Assembly: GCF_002902945.1 (NCBI RefSeq)
Contig: NZ_CP026102.1
Location: 62,001-126,000 of the forward strand
Origin: Paraburkholderia caribensis
GTDB lineage: Bacteria > Pseudomonadota > Gammaproteobacteria > Burkholderiales > Burkholderiaceae
Length of the DNA: 64,000 nucleotides
Reading direction: 5' to 3'
Made by a program: the position numbers and the translations under genes. How positions within the stretch are numbered: position 1 is the first letter of the stretch; each line of letters starts with the position of its first letter. This document shows positions 32,551 through 41,934 of this stretch, piece after piece. The notes beneath the pieces were generated by a model, which saw nothing but the letters and a program-made list of their open reading frames with translations, was not told where the DNA came from and did no database searches.

Positions 32551-34268
32551 TTCGATCCCGGTAGGCCGTAGCCTTCATGTGTGGGTTGAAATCCGAAAAC
32601 CTTAGCGCTATTGAGGGCCAAATCACGAATCTGATCTGCTCTGTTGCTATTTCGTTCGGACCGTAGTATATCACGCCCCGCTGATGTGCTCAAAATGCGG
32701 GCAAGCAGGCCAGTTGCAATGGGTGCTGCAAATGATGTTCCTCGGCCAGCTGCGAGTCTGTTCTCTGGCCAGCACGACACGATACCTACGCCAGGCGCGC
32801 ATAGATGCAATTGGTCGCCGATGTTTGTAAACGTCGACACGTAGTCTCTTTCATCGTGGCCCGTGTCACGCGTTTCCGAAAACACAAACTCGGACGTTCG
32901 CGGATATGCGTTGAGCCGGCCCATTGCGCTTACCGAGACTGCCTGCGGATAGCAGCCGGGAAAGCTCACGTGCCGCCGAAATCCGTTACCCGCCGCAACA
33001 ATACACACGACTCCTTTGGCAGCGGCGTCGCGCATTGCTCTCTGCACGGTGCTCATCTGTATGGTTCCGCCAAAACTGATGTTCAGTAAATCGCAGCCGT
33101 TATCTGTTGCTGCCCGGATGGCACTTGCGAGCGCCGTTTCCTCGGCCCGAATGCTTCCGCGCGCGCATATACGATAGGCGTGAAGCTCGCACGCGGGGGC
33201 GAGACCTCGAGGCGTTGACTTGCCATCACCTTGTGCAGCGATCAGGCCGGCAACCATGGTGCCATGCCCTTCTGTGTCGTCCCAGTCGAGGTTGTCGAAC
33301 TCACCGATTACGTAACTGCCACCATCTGCAACGTGGAGGAGTGAGTGGTCTTTGCTAACGCCCGTATCGATCACTCCGACCCGGACTCCCAAGCCTGCGG
33401 CAGCAGGATCCATGTCATCGATTCTGTGGGTGAAAGCTTCCAACCATGTTGGCGTGAGCCGTTCGAGGTCGAAATCTGCCACAGCGCCGATGGCACGCGC
33501 CAGTTCAATCTCCTTCGTATATGACCAGTAGGTATGTATAGGTATCGCACTGACAGCGACTTTCGCGGAATGCGCCTTCGGCACTCGCAGTTCACAGAAG
33601 CCTTTCTCGTCCGTCACATCTTCCACGAAGTTTGCTTGGGAGAGGTAACCTCGTACCTTGATGCCGGGCAACGGGACGCCATCCGCTCGGACATTGACGA
33701 CGATTCGCTTACCTGTGTTGGCCGGGACATTCAATGGCGCGCCTGCATTCAGGCTTGTTATCTGGACCATCTGGGGATAAAGGCTTGCACTCGGGAGCAA
33801 AAGCAGGCCCGAGTGTTTCAGCTGAATCTGCTTCTGCTCCTCGACGGTCGCCTTGATGACGAGACCTTCGCCGAGTATGGTGTCGACTACAGGCACTTCG
33901 GTTGTCGAGCCATCTGCCGCAACCGCCTGCACGGAGCCTGCTGCGAGCAACTCGCTGAACGCCTGGATTGATGCCGCGCTAGCCCCTTCGTCAGGGCGGT
34001 CAGCGTAGTACAAACGTGGTTTACCGCACTGACACCCATGATCTTCTGCGCCGGCGATCACGCCAAGGTTCCCTTGCGCCGGGTCACCTGCAGCTCGGCG
34101 TTTCAGTTCAAACAGGAAACTGGAGTCCTGTTCGAAATCGACGGCGACGACCATCCGGATATCTTTGACCCGCCTGCTTCGCTCCGGCGTGTGCGCGGCA
34201 TTGGCCGAGTCAGCCAGCAAATTGAAGCGCCGTTTCCGGATAGCCCTCGTGCGACGGATTTTCGGCAT
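32547..34268 (-). CDS. Subtilisin-like S8 serine protease with long N-terminal domain
   Basis: A 573-residue protease. The catalytic domain (about 285-560) has the full triad: D301 in VIDTGV, H335 in EGHGTMVAG and S512 in GRGTSFAAP, with the oxyanion-hole N428 in AAGN. Residues 1-280 contain a basic start (MPKIRRTRAIRKRRF), a CQCG segment, and a transthyretin- or Ig-like beta region (VVNVRADGVPLPGIKVRGYL). There is no signal peptide and no obvious cis propeptide, consistent with the separate propeptide-like protein encoded next. ATG 34268 has AAAGGACGAG upstream. First gene of a three-gene minus-strand operon ending in the trypsin-nuclease fusion, which makes a proteolytic cascade a reasonable hypothesis. 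Confidence 0.88.
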   Translation of the reverse strand: MPKIRRTRAIRKRRFNLLADSANAAHTPERSRRVKDIRMVVAVDFEQDSSFLFELKRRAAGDPAQGNLGVIAGAEDHGCQCGKPRLYYADRPDEGASAASIQAFSELLAAGSVQAVAADGSTTEVPVVDTILGEGLVIKATVEEQKQIQLKHSGLLLLPSASLYPQMVQITSLNAGAPLNVPANTGKRIVVNVRADGVPLPGIKVRGYLSQANFVEDVTDEKGFCELRVPKAHSAKVAVSAIPIHTYWSYTKEIELARAIGAVADFDLERLTPTWLEAFTHRIDDMDPAAAGLGVRVGVIDTGVSKDHSLLHVADGGSYVIGEFDNLDWDDTEGHGTMVAGLIAAQGDGKSTPRGLAPACELHAYRICARGSIRAEETALASAIRAATDNGCDLLNISFGGTIQMSTVQRAMRDAAAKGVVCIVAAGNGFRRHVSFPGCYPQAVSVSAMGRLNAYPRTSEFVFSETRDTGHDERDYVSTFTNIGDQLHLCAPGVGIVSCWPENRLAAGRGTSFAAPIATGLLARILSTSAGRDILRSERNSNRADQIRDLALNSAKVFGFQPTHEGYGLPGSK

Positions 34269-35242
34269 GATCTCGTCCTTTAGTCGAGATGCGGCGAAGC
34301 ACATTTTGTCCAAAGACAGATCGGATCAGGCCGAAATCTGAACGGGATGTGATGTGCAGAGCGTTGGATTCAGGTACAACTGGCAGGACTCTGAAAATCA
34401 GCCGCATCTGAATGTATCGTATCCCGATGCCAGCTAACAGTACTTTAGTGTGTTAATGCGCAATGAACAATTGATCTGCGAAACTTTTTTAGCCTATAGG
34501 TTCGGCTTCCCACGTACACTTCCGGAAATCTGCAGCCAAAGCAGAAAACCGATTATCGACTGATTCTAATCTCCGCTTATCAGGCAGTTTCCGTTACGTG
34601 GTAACGACCGGAATCCGAGGCTGTCAGTTGACTTTCGAACGGCGATGGATTTGAATCCGGCCGAGAAGACGCCTCGCCGGCGCCGGTGACGCTTTGTCGG
34701 ATACTTCTACGAAAGAGCATCGCCGGGACGTTTGGGGCGATGCGTCGATTGATCACATATCCCGTCGAATGGGATCTTTGAAATCAGGCTTCCGTCACAA
34801 TCGAAAGGCGGGATCCATCGTCTCACCGTTCGCGAAAAATGGCAGTGGCTCAAATAGTCGTTGAGATCGTCGGAAAACCAGATGATGTAGAGCGATTGCA
34901 GCGATGGAGCTAAGTGGGCACGGTAGCGCGCTCACGTTGTTCGCAAGTGAAAAGAGAAGGTTGAGAGTCATTGGACGCCTCAGTGTATGAAAAATTCGTT
35001 CATCGCAATTAGCGGCGCTGCGCTGTTGTCTGGTAGTAACACAGAACTGTCTGTGCTTTCCGGGCTGTGTTCACGTCAGTGACAGGATGAGGGAAACGCG
35101 CAGGTCAAGCTGGGCGCCATTGGCGTAAATGGTTCGGCTGTGGATACAGGATGGCCGTGCGTTGTGACGTAAAATAGTCGCCACAATTTGATTGGCCGCG
35201 CGGAGTCAGCCTTGATATAGATGATGGGACGCGCAGGCCTCC
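34269..35242. other. Long divergent intergenic region
   Basis: About 970 bases between the S8 protease (minus) and the Mrr-STAND gene (plus). It contains copy 2 of CGTTAC-N3-GTAACG and must hold both promoters. TAAAAT at 35170-35175 is a possible -10 for the plus-strand gene. Several short frames were read on both strands and none is convincing. Confidence 0.5.
34592..34606. repeat. Island palindrome CGTTAC-N3-GTAACG, copy 2
   Basis: CGTTAC-GTG-GTAACG, 324 bases upstream of the S8 protease start on the minus strand and 637 bases upstream of the Mrr-STAND gene on the plus strand. The arms are identical to copies 1 and 3, and the next base on the right is A in all three. Confidence 0.75.
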
Positions 35243-38200
35243 ATGACGACGCGCACCGATATGACCAACAGGCCGCTTTTAGTAGCATCCCTTTCGAGGC
35301 TAAATTCGTTTTTGCGCGAGTTGCCACCCACCGGGAAGGCGGGCTTTGAGGGGTTGGTTGTCAACTTGCTGTCCCGACTCGTAGGGCTATCATTCGCAAT
35401 TGCCGCGAGCGGACGGCAGGACGGTCGTGATGCGCTCGGCAGGACGGTATACGGAACTCAGGTAGCCGTTGAGTGTAAGCGGTACGCTCACACAACTTTG
35501 AATTCACGAGAATTGATTGGAGAGCTGGATCAAGCTTCCCATTCGCTGCCTCATCTCGAACTGTGGATTCTGGTGGCCAGCCGGTCGATCCCAGATATCC
35601 TCCAGCAGGACCTGATTTCGGCAGGAGTCAGCAAGGGTATCTGCGTGGCATTTCTGGAGTGCTTCGACGATGAAGTGGGGAGTTTTTCCGCTTTATGCGC
35701 AAAATACCCTGAAGAGATTCTGCGCTTCGGTGGTCGCGAAAAGGACGCCTCTGTTGAAAATGCCCTTGAGGCGATTCGCAACGACGCTCATTTTGAATTG
35801 CAACTCGCGGCGCTGGCAAAAACGTTTTCGTCTCCGTGGTATGGGTACGAGCAGCTCCGAGCGAGCAACGCATCCGTTCTCTTAAGCCGATTCGCTGACC
35901 CCGGGGAAAGTGTCGCTGCTTTTTCGCAAGACTTGGCAGTGGTGCCCGCCGCGATTCCCCGTGAGCGATATACCCGGAAGGTATCCTCCTGGTACGAGCA
36001 GTCATCATCGGCGAAAAGTGATGCGTTGGTTGTTCTCGGGGATGAGGGAGACGGGAAATCCTGGGTCGCCGCGCGGTCCGTGGCGTCACTCCTGCAGTCG
36101 GATATCGCCCCGCTCGTATTGTTTTTCCCCGCATTTTCTGTCGCACAAACTACTCCGGACCAACTCCTGGCAAGTGCACTGCACACACAATGGCCGGTCG
36201 TGACCATTGAGCAGTGGCGCATGCGACTTCAGCGGTGGATGTCATCAGACGGAGGGGGATTTCCGCGTATTCTGATGATTCTGGACGGAATAAACGAGAA
36301 ATACCCTCACACGCATTGGCGCAGACTGTTTTCTGAATTTGACCGGGCATCGTGGCGTGCGCGGGTAAGACTGTTGCTCACTTGTCGCAGCTCATATTGG
36401 AAAAGCACGTTCGCGAGCGTTTTCTCACGTAATCATGAGGTACTCGTTGTCGAGCGTTACGATGACGTAGAGCTTGAACTCGCCCTGCACAAGGTGGGGT
36501 TATCACGTGCGGCGTTACCTGCGGCGCTATTCCCGCTCGTTCGCAAGCCTCGGTACTTCAGCCTGGCGGTTAGACATCGAGAGCGGTTGCAGCACACCGG
36601 TGATCTTACTGTTGCGCGCTTACTGTATGAGGACTGGCGTGACCGCTACAGGCGGCGCGATGGTTTTCCGATTCCGCCGGACGATTTCAACAATCTGCTG
36701 AAGACACTTGCCTCGCGCTCGTTGAATAGCCGGACAGATGGGCATTCAGGCCTCACGCGATCCACCATTCAGGATGAAATCGATAGTCTTCGCCCTGGCA
36801 ACGGATTCGAGCTTTATGTCGAACTGGAGACTGGCGGAGTATTGGAGGATGCGCGTCAGGGAAGAATTCGGGTCGTTCCGGAGCGACTACTTCTCGGGTT
36901 GGGTCTTTTGCTTGCCGACTACGCGATGGACGCATACGAGGCCGGGAGTGACATACGAGAAACGATACTTCGCCATCTCGAGATGACAGGGCAGATCGAC
37001 GAAAGCTCGGTCATCGTTGAGCACGCCGCTCTCGACGCGTTGACGCGCGACGATTGTCACGATGAAGTGCGGGTTGCGCTGCTGGCGGTCTGGTTAGATT
37101 TCCAGAATCGCTATGACCCGGACGGCGCGAGCTTCATCGCCTATCTTCCCAGCAGACCATCGACGTTCTTCGCTTTAGCAGAAGTCTTGTGGAGTTCGGG
37201 CATTGACCAAACCTGGGGGCAGCAGCTAATCGTTGAAGCAATCATTAATTGGCGCTACAACCCGTCCGTGTCGGCGCTGGCTGTGAGGTATGCCGAGAAG
37301 TGGCTCGGGATGGTTGCCTCCTATGAGGATCAGGGCACAGATACAGTTCCAGGGACAGAGGAGGCGATACGACGTGGCCGCGAAGGTATCGTTGCGGAGT
37401 TGGGGCAGGTCGTGGACGGTGATACGGTGACAATTGGGCAAAGCACTCTCCGTGTTTGTCGTGACGAGTCACTGATCCGACTGGGCCGCATGGCGCTTGC
37501 CTGTATTTCTGCAGGACCGCGTGCACAGTTTGTTGACGCACTTGTCGTCGCGGCACTGGCGGAGATCGTCCAGCCGCAGATTTCGCGGATGGATCTTGTG
37601 AGATGGGTGATGCGCACGTCTCCCGACGGGGATGATTTGCGACAGCGGCTGTTTGACGCGGTCCAGAATCTTGCATCTCAATCGCAGCAACCAAACGCAC
37701 TCTTCGCGGTGCACCGTCTTTTGCGGGCGGAGGGTTCCGAGACAAGCGCAGAATTCGCGAAGAGGTTCCCTCCGGCGGTGAACCCTCGGAGTGGTGCTTC
37801 GCGCCTTTATGAGCGGCACCGCGAAGACCCCTGTGGGGGACTGTTCACGTGGACGCGGGCCGATTGCAATGTATGTCTCACGCGGACGGATGTTGATGCG
37901 GACAGACTTCTCCGGTCGGCCAAGCGCTTTCTGCTCGAGCCAGGTTTTCCCGCAGCGCCCGGTTTGCTCGATCGCATCGACCTTTCAATATTCGCGGGCG
38001 AGGGTGGGCTTTGGCAGCATCGGTCTAGAGCGCTCGTCGAATCCAGGCTTGACGACATTGCCGTTGGGTTTTACGCGTGGGCGCCCGAGAGGCTGGCGTC
38101 GATGTTTCGTGAAATATTCAGCGGTGCAGCCACCCGGTCCGGGGACGCATTATGGGCTCTGGCGACGCACGTCACGGACTATGCGATGATCCTTGACACC

Positions 38201-39997
38201 GAGTGCCGCCGTGTTCTCGTAGAAATCTGTGCCTCCCTGCCTGAACATTTTGCCGGTCAGGACCTGCTTCAGACTGAGCTTATGTTGTTTGCCGCATTAC
38301 TCGATGGCTGGGACGCTCGCGAACAGTTGACGCATCTTCTAGCTCGCTCGTCGGGCTCATTTGACGCGCTTATGTTTGAAGACCATTTCAAAAGTGTAGA
38401 TTTCGAGTTTTGCAACGCCTTTCCGGTGCCTGAAGATGAGCTTTCGCTCATGCGAACCGTCTGGTTTATGAGTCAGTCAGACGAGTTTGTAGGTTCACGC
38501 ATCTTCGAATGCGCGCTGGCACATCATGTAAGCCATATCCGTGGCATGGCGCTTGAAGCGTTGCACCGTAGTGGTCAACCCGAACGCATACGCACGTGGT
38601 TGCAAAGCGGATGGCGACATGGACCGGACCATGCACCGAAGGAATCGTACTGGGGCTCGCGGCTCGTGCTTGAATCCAATGAGCTGGATGCGGTCGAGAT
38701 AATCGATCGAATTGATCCGACATTGATACTGAGCGCGTTGCAAACGCGGGGTGAGGATAATGGGTTTATCGATGTTGTTCAACGTTGGCTGCACGACTGG
38801 CTTTCAACTTCAGTTGCGCGCATGGAGAGGGGCGTGATACCGGTGCTCCCTCCATTGAGAATCGTTGTACAGTCCTCGTCGGCAGATTCGGACTTTGATG
38901 CCAGCACAATCATGGAGATTGAACGCGATACAACCCGTCGCTTCGTCAGCGCGTCTGCGATCTGGGGTGGCCTTTTTGCCACGAACAACGATGATGAAAC
39001 CGCCACTGCTGAAGAAACGGGCGCACGATGGCAGGCACGTGCGCGTAGGCGAACGGAGGCAGTCGATGCTGTTCGAAGAACTGGGGGGTACTGGGTTGAT
39101 CGGCGGGAAAGCAGGGAAGTCATTAACCGTGTGTTTGGATCCAACTCGTCGCTTGGGTATCGCCTTCTTGAAGTGATCAGCGAGGACAACCCCGGTGTCG
39201 ATGCGTTCATTCTGCAGTCGTACGGTCTGTTAGTCGGCCTCTGCGAGTACCTCCTTGCTGCAGAGCCGACGCTTGGCGTTGATCTATATCATCGCATCGT
39301 CTCGGCAGGAGGTAACGTTCGTCACGAGATGACGGACGCGGCGTTGACATGGGCGGACACCGCGCTCTTCGATGCCCCTGCTTCTGATCCCGTGGTTGCC
39401 CTCTGGGAACATAGGCTGGGCACAGCAAACCGAGACGCCGACTTGCTGGAACTGGCGATACTTGCCCGGAGCGGTGATGCACGCCGATGGATCGAGCAAC
39501 AGATTGCGCTTGATCGAGCAGGTTCAATCCAGTTTTATCGCGCTAGGGCTGAGGTGTTGGCGGGTTTTCTGGGGCTTACCTTACCTGACCATCCGCCCGA
39601 TACGTGGCTGGGCGAAGTCTCACAGCTGGCGTCGCGCTACGCTACGACTGATCGTTGGGCAAAACACTGGCTTTTGGCATTCGTAACGGAGACTAACGAT
39701 GACCGGGCGTTTGCGGCTTTCCGATTATTTCTGTTGTGCGTGGATCGACGTTTCTGGATCTGGGGTGACGCGGCGATCTCGGAGGCTGAAGAGCTATCAT
39801 CCGCTCGTAAGGTCTTCTTGAAAGAGGCTGCCGGCACCATCAGAAGTGCTGTGTCGGAGAATGAAAATAGGATGACGGAGTCTTTCCTGGGACAGGCGGT
39901 GGCCGATGGTCAAGTATGGCCTTGGCTACACCTCGTTACTGACGACTTGCGTCGAGGCGTCACTTTGCATGCCGGAGCAGCATCCGGCATTGCGTGA
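35243..39997 (+). CDS. Mrr-like nuclease-STAND NTPase (Avs-like) defence protein
   Basis: A 1584-residue cytoplasmic protein. Residues 25-165 form an Mrr/PD-(D/E)XK domain with D63 (GRQDGRDALG) and E77-x-K79 (VAVECKRY). A STAND-type NTPase follows: Walker A GDEGDGKS at 266-273, Walker B MILDGINE at 345-352 (the D-G-x-N-E form is typical of STAND), and a sensor arginine in LLTCRSSYW at 382. The last 1100 residues are a helical, repeat-like region that would act as the sensor. This is the layout of antiviral STAND (Avs) proteins, which oligomerise on recognising a phage protein and activate their nuclease. ATG 35243 is used; ATG 35261 is an alternative. No companion gene follows. Confidence 0.85.
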   Translation: MTTRTDMTNRPLLVASLSRLNSFLRELPPTGKAGFEGLVVNLLSRLVGLSFAIAASGRQDGRDALGRTVYGTQVAVECKRYAHTTLNSRELIGELDQASHSLPHLELWILVASRSIPDILQQDLISAGVSKGICVAFLECFDDEVGSFSALCAKYPEEILRFGGREKDASVENALEAIRNDAHFELQLAALAKTFSSPWYGYEQLRASNASVLLSRFADPGESVAAFSQDLAVVPAAIPRERYTRKVSSWYEQSSSAKSDALVVLGDEGDGKSWVAARSVASLLQSDIAPLVLFFPAFSVAQTTPDQLLASALHTQWPVVTIEQWRMRLQRWMSSDGGGFPRILMILDGINEKYPHTHWRRLFSEFDRASWRARVRLLLTCRSSYWKSTFASVFSRNHEVLVVERYDDVELELALHKVGLSRAALPAALFPLVRKPRYFSLAVRHRERLQHTGDLTVARLLYEDWRDRYRRRDGFPIPPDDFNNLLKTLASRSLNSRTDGHSGLTRSTIQDEIDSLRPGNGFELYVELETGGVLEDARQGRIRVVPERLLLGLGLLLADYAMDAYEAGSDIRETILRHLEMTGQIDESSVIVEHAALDALTRDDCHDEVRVALLAVWLDFQNRYDPDGASFIAYLPSRPSTFFALAEVLWSSGIDQTWGQQLIVEAIINWRYNPSVSALAVRYAEKWLGMVASYEDQGTDTVPGTEEAIRRGREGIVAELGQVVDGDTVTIGQSTLRVCRDESLIRLGRMALACISAGPRAQFVDALVVAALAEIVQPQISRMDLVRWVMRTSPDGDDLRQRLFDAVQNLASQSQQPNALFAVHRLLRAEGSETSAEFAKRFPPAVNPRSGASRLYERHREDPCGGLFTWTRADCNVCLTRTDVDADRLLRSAKRFLLEPGFPAAPGLLDRIDLSIFAGEGGLWQHRSRALVESRLDDIAVGFYAWAPERLASMFREIFSGAATRSGDALWALATHVTDYAMILDTECRRVLVEICASLPEHFAGQDLLQTELMLFAALLDGWDAREQLTHLLARSSGSFDALMFEDHFKSVDFEFCNAFPVPEDELSLMRTVWFMSQSDEFVGSRIFECALAHHVSHIRGMALEALHRSGQPERIRTWLQSGWRHGPDHAPKESYWGSRLVLESNELDAVEIIDRIDPTLILSALQTRGEDNGFIDVVQRWLHDWLSTSVARMERGVIPVLPPLRIVVQSSSADSDFDASTIMEIERDTTRRFVSASAIWGGLFATNNDDETATAEETGARWQARARRRTEAVDAVRRTGGYWVDRRESREVINRVFGSNSSLGYRLLEVISEDNPGVDAFILQSYGLLVGLCEYLLAAEPTLGVDLYHRIVSAGGNVRHEMTDAALTWADTALFDAPASDPVVALWEHRLGTANRDADLLELAILARSGDARRWIEQQIALDRAGSIQFYRARAEVLAGFLGLTLPDHPPDTWLGEVSQLASRYATTDRWAKHWLLAFVTETNDDRAFAAFRLFLLCVDRRFWIWGDAAISEAEELSSARKVFLKEAAGTIRSAVSENENRMTESFLGQAVADGQVWPWLHLVTDDLRRGVTLHAGAASGIA

Positions 39998-40087
39998 AAG
40001 CTCTGACCCAGCAGTTCGTGGCGAGAGAACGCAAACAGAAATTCAGTGCCCGATGCCGTCGGCGAGAGCCGACGGCTTGAAGCGGTG

Positions 40088-40366
40088 TCAGAATGTGGGC
40101 ATTTCGCTAATGGGGTATAGCGTTTCGTTCTTCGCGATGCGCAGCTCGATCTCAACCGGTGCGCCGAAATAAATCTCGCCATTCTCAATCTTGCCAGTTA
40201 TCACCGTGTGCCCGTTTTCCAGCAATTCAACGATATCTTTGGCAGACATCCCCCGTGCCGAAACCATGTCTCCGGGAGAGTCGCCCGCCACGAACACCTC
40301 AAATGATGATGCGACGTGGTTGTTCCGGTTTTCGTGCTTCGCAGCAGTAATACAATATGTAGCCAT
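40088..40366 (-). CDS. Small DUF3892-like protein
   Basis: A 92-residue protein that begins ATYCITAAKHENRNNHV and ends with a strand-rich segment (IENGEIYFGAPVEIELRI). The helix SAKDIVELLENGHTVITGKI in the middle fits the DUF3892 outline (a 'y.ItAv...' start, a helix that ends in G, then a short strand). Function is unknown. It is transcribed away from the orphan gene at 40552, and copy 3 of the island palindrome and a TGACAATTGTCA palindrome lie between them. It is convergent with the Mrr-STAND gene (90 bases apart). Confidence 0.6.
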   Translation of the reverse strand: MATYCITAAKHENRNNHVASSFEVFVAGDSPGDMVSARGMSAKDIVELLENGHTVITGKIENGEIYFGAPVEIELRIAKNETLYPISEMPTF

Positions 40367-40455
40367 CGTTCCTCATTGTTTGGTCGCGCGACGTAATCTG
40401 GGGGCGCTGCGACGAGCTTCAACGATAGAGAAGGGGCGAATGCACCAAGAACATC

Positions 40456-40470
40456 CGTTACGCAGTAACG
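40456..40470. repeat. Island palindrome CGTTAC-N3-GTAACG, copy 3
   Basis: CGTTAC-GCA-GTAACG in the divergent promoter region, 90 bases upstream of the DUF3892-like start (minus) and 82 bases upstream of the orphan gene start at 40552 (plus). It is the best-placed of the three copies for a transcription-factor operator. Confidence 0.75.
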
Positions 40471-40482
40471 ACGGTTAGATAT

Positions 40483-40494
40483 TGACAATTGTCA
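40483..40494. promoter_or_regulatory. Palindrome TGACAATTGTCA overlapping a -35-like TTGACA
   Basis: A perfect 12-bp palindrome 12 bases to the right of palindrome copy 3. TTGACA at 40482-40487 is a consensus -35 for the plus-strand gene at 40552, but the -10 at the correct distance is poor, so this may be an operator or an activator-dependent promoter. Confidence 0.4.
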
Positions 40495-40551
40495 TGACGT
40501 ACGACGAGAGCGATTGCACATCACCCGACAACACCTCTGACATACCGCGCC

Positions 40552-41934
40552 ATGAAGCACTCGCAACTTGAAGACTACGTCAGCGCCGTTTCGCTGATGC
40601 TCAAGATGAACCCTGCAATGATTGCGCTAGCAAAGAGAAATCCAACATTTCCGAAAGCGGAGAAGCTAGCAGTTGTTTCTATTGCAGACGCGGATTCCTT
40701 AGTTTCTGCACTGAGAGCCCACGACAACTATGCCGGTCTCGTACCTGATTGGAAATTTGTATTCGCATCGACACACGGTGCGACGCCGGGGCTCGCAGTA
40801 AGCCGAACCTTTTCGGACGGAGCTGTTGTGCGGGGGCTATTTGCGACGGATCACGTCTTTGTATTGGATGGCGAGACGATGGAGTCGATGAAAGATGGGG
40901 ACACTGCGATCATCCCAATCGATTACTCGATATCGTTGGACACACAAGCCCTGAGTTATCTCACGCCATACCTCGAGGGCAACAAATCGAAGATCCCAAG
41001 AGACTTCGACGAAATATTCTCTTTTCTGGCCAAAGACTGTGTGAATGTAGACCCGGTGCCATACATGACCGAGAACCTGCCGAACATTCTCAGTGAGAAG
41101 AATGTTCCCAAGATCCGGAGACGACTTAACGGCTACGAGATGCTTCGAACGATTGACGAACCACACTTTCGGAGCACAAAGGTAATTCGCTCAACATTGG
41201 ACGACAGGACGTTCAAGCGAAATGTCGACGAGCATGTCGCAAGAATGCTGCACGATGCATCGGATTCTGAGTTAATGGGATCGCTCAACTGTCGACATGC
41301 ATGCGTGTATGCCACCCTGTTGAAGATGGCGATCATTCAGATTGGCGACCCGAGACGCCTGCTGAGTTCAAAGCTAGAGGAATTCATGGAGTTCATGGAC
41401 CATGAGATGCAAACAATATTTGCGAGGGAGACAGTAATCGCCGAAAAGTATTTCAGGGCCGGACAAAATCTGAAATTCTTCGGGAGGCTGCAAAGATCGT
41501 CGGAAAGCAATCTTCCAAAGGTGCTCCGAGCGGCGAAAAATATGGCTTGGGATTTTCTTCATATTCGCAACATTGAAGACCAGGCAAGGCATACTATGAC
41601 CACGCTATATCAGGGAAAAACAAAGCCGCGATATTTCTTTCCATCCTTTCTTACGACTGACAAGGATTTCATCGAGGTAATTGATGCCTATCCGTTGAAG
41701 TCTTACGCCTATGAAACAAAGACAGGAAGGCTAAATCTGTTCCCGGCGTTGAATTGGCATTCCATCGTTGCAGGCGAACCGGGTCGAGAAGAGGGCATCA
41801 AAAGCCGATTTTTCTCAGACGGCGTCGTTCGTCGCCGTGAGTTGAAGCGCAATTCCGCGCTAGAACGAATACACGAGACAGTACGAAAGCTTGAGGTGGA
41901 GTTCAGGGAAGTTGTAACTGCGACCAGACGGTAA
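40552..41934 (+). CDS. Orphan protein of the defence island (unknown)
   Basis: A 460-residue soluble protein whose family I do not recognise. Features seen: an N-terminal alpha/beta region with a conserved-looking HGATPG turn, a central helical region, and a C-terminal half with NMAWDFLHIRNIE, then YFFPSFLTTDKDFIEVIDAY. The last block has an aspartate pair reminiscent of small nuclease folds, but not enough to claim one. The basic C-terminus (RRRELKRNSALERI) could bind nucleic acid. It is divergent from the DUF3892-like gene, with palindrome copy 3 in the shared control region. Codon use is more AT-rich than the chromosome flanks, consistent with acquisition. Confidence 0.7.
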   Translation: MKHSQLEDYVSAVSLMLKMNPAMIALAKRNPTFPKAEKLAVVSIADADSLVSALRAHDNYAGLVPDWKFVFASTHGATPGLAVSRTFSDGAVVRGLFATDHVFVLDGETMESMKDGDTAIIPIDYSISLDTQALSYLTPYLEGNKSKIPRDFDEIFSFLAKDCVNVDPVPYMTENLPNILSEKNVPKIRRRLNGYEMLRTIDEPHFRSTKVIRSTLDDRTFKRNVDEHVARMLHDASDSELMGSLNCRHACVYATLLKMAIIQIGDPRRLLSSKLEEFMEFMDHEMQTIFARETVIAEKYFRAGQNLKFFGRLQRSSESNLPKVLRAAKNMAWDFLHIRNIEDQARHTMTTLYQGKTKPRYFFPSFLTTDKDFIEVIDAYPLKSYAYETKTGRLNLFPALNWHSIVAGEPGREEGIKSRFFSDGVVRRRELKRNSALERIHETVRKLEVEFREVVTATRR

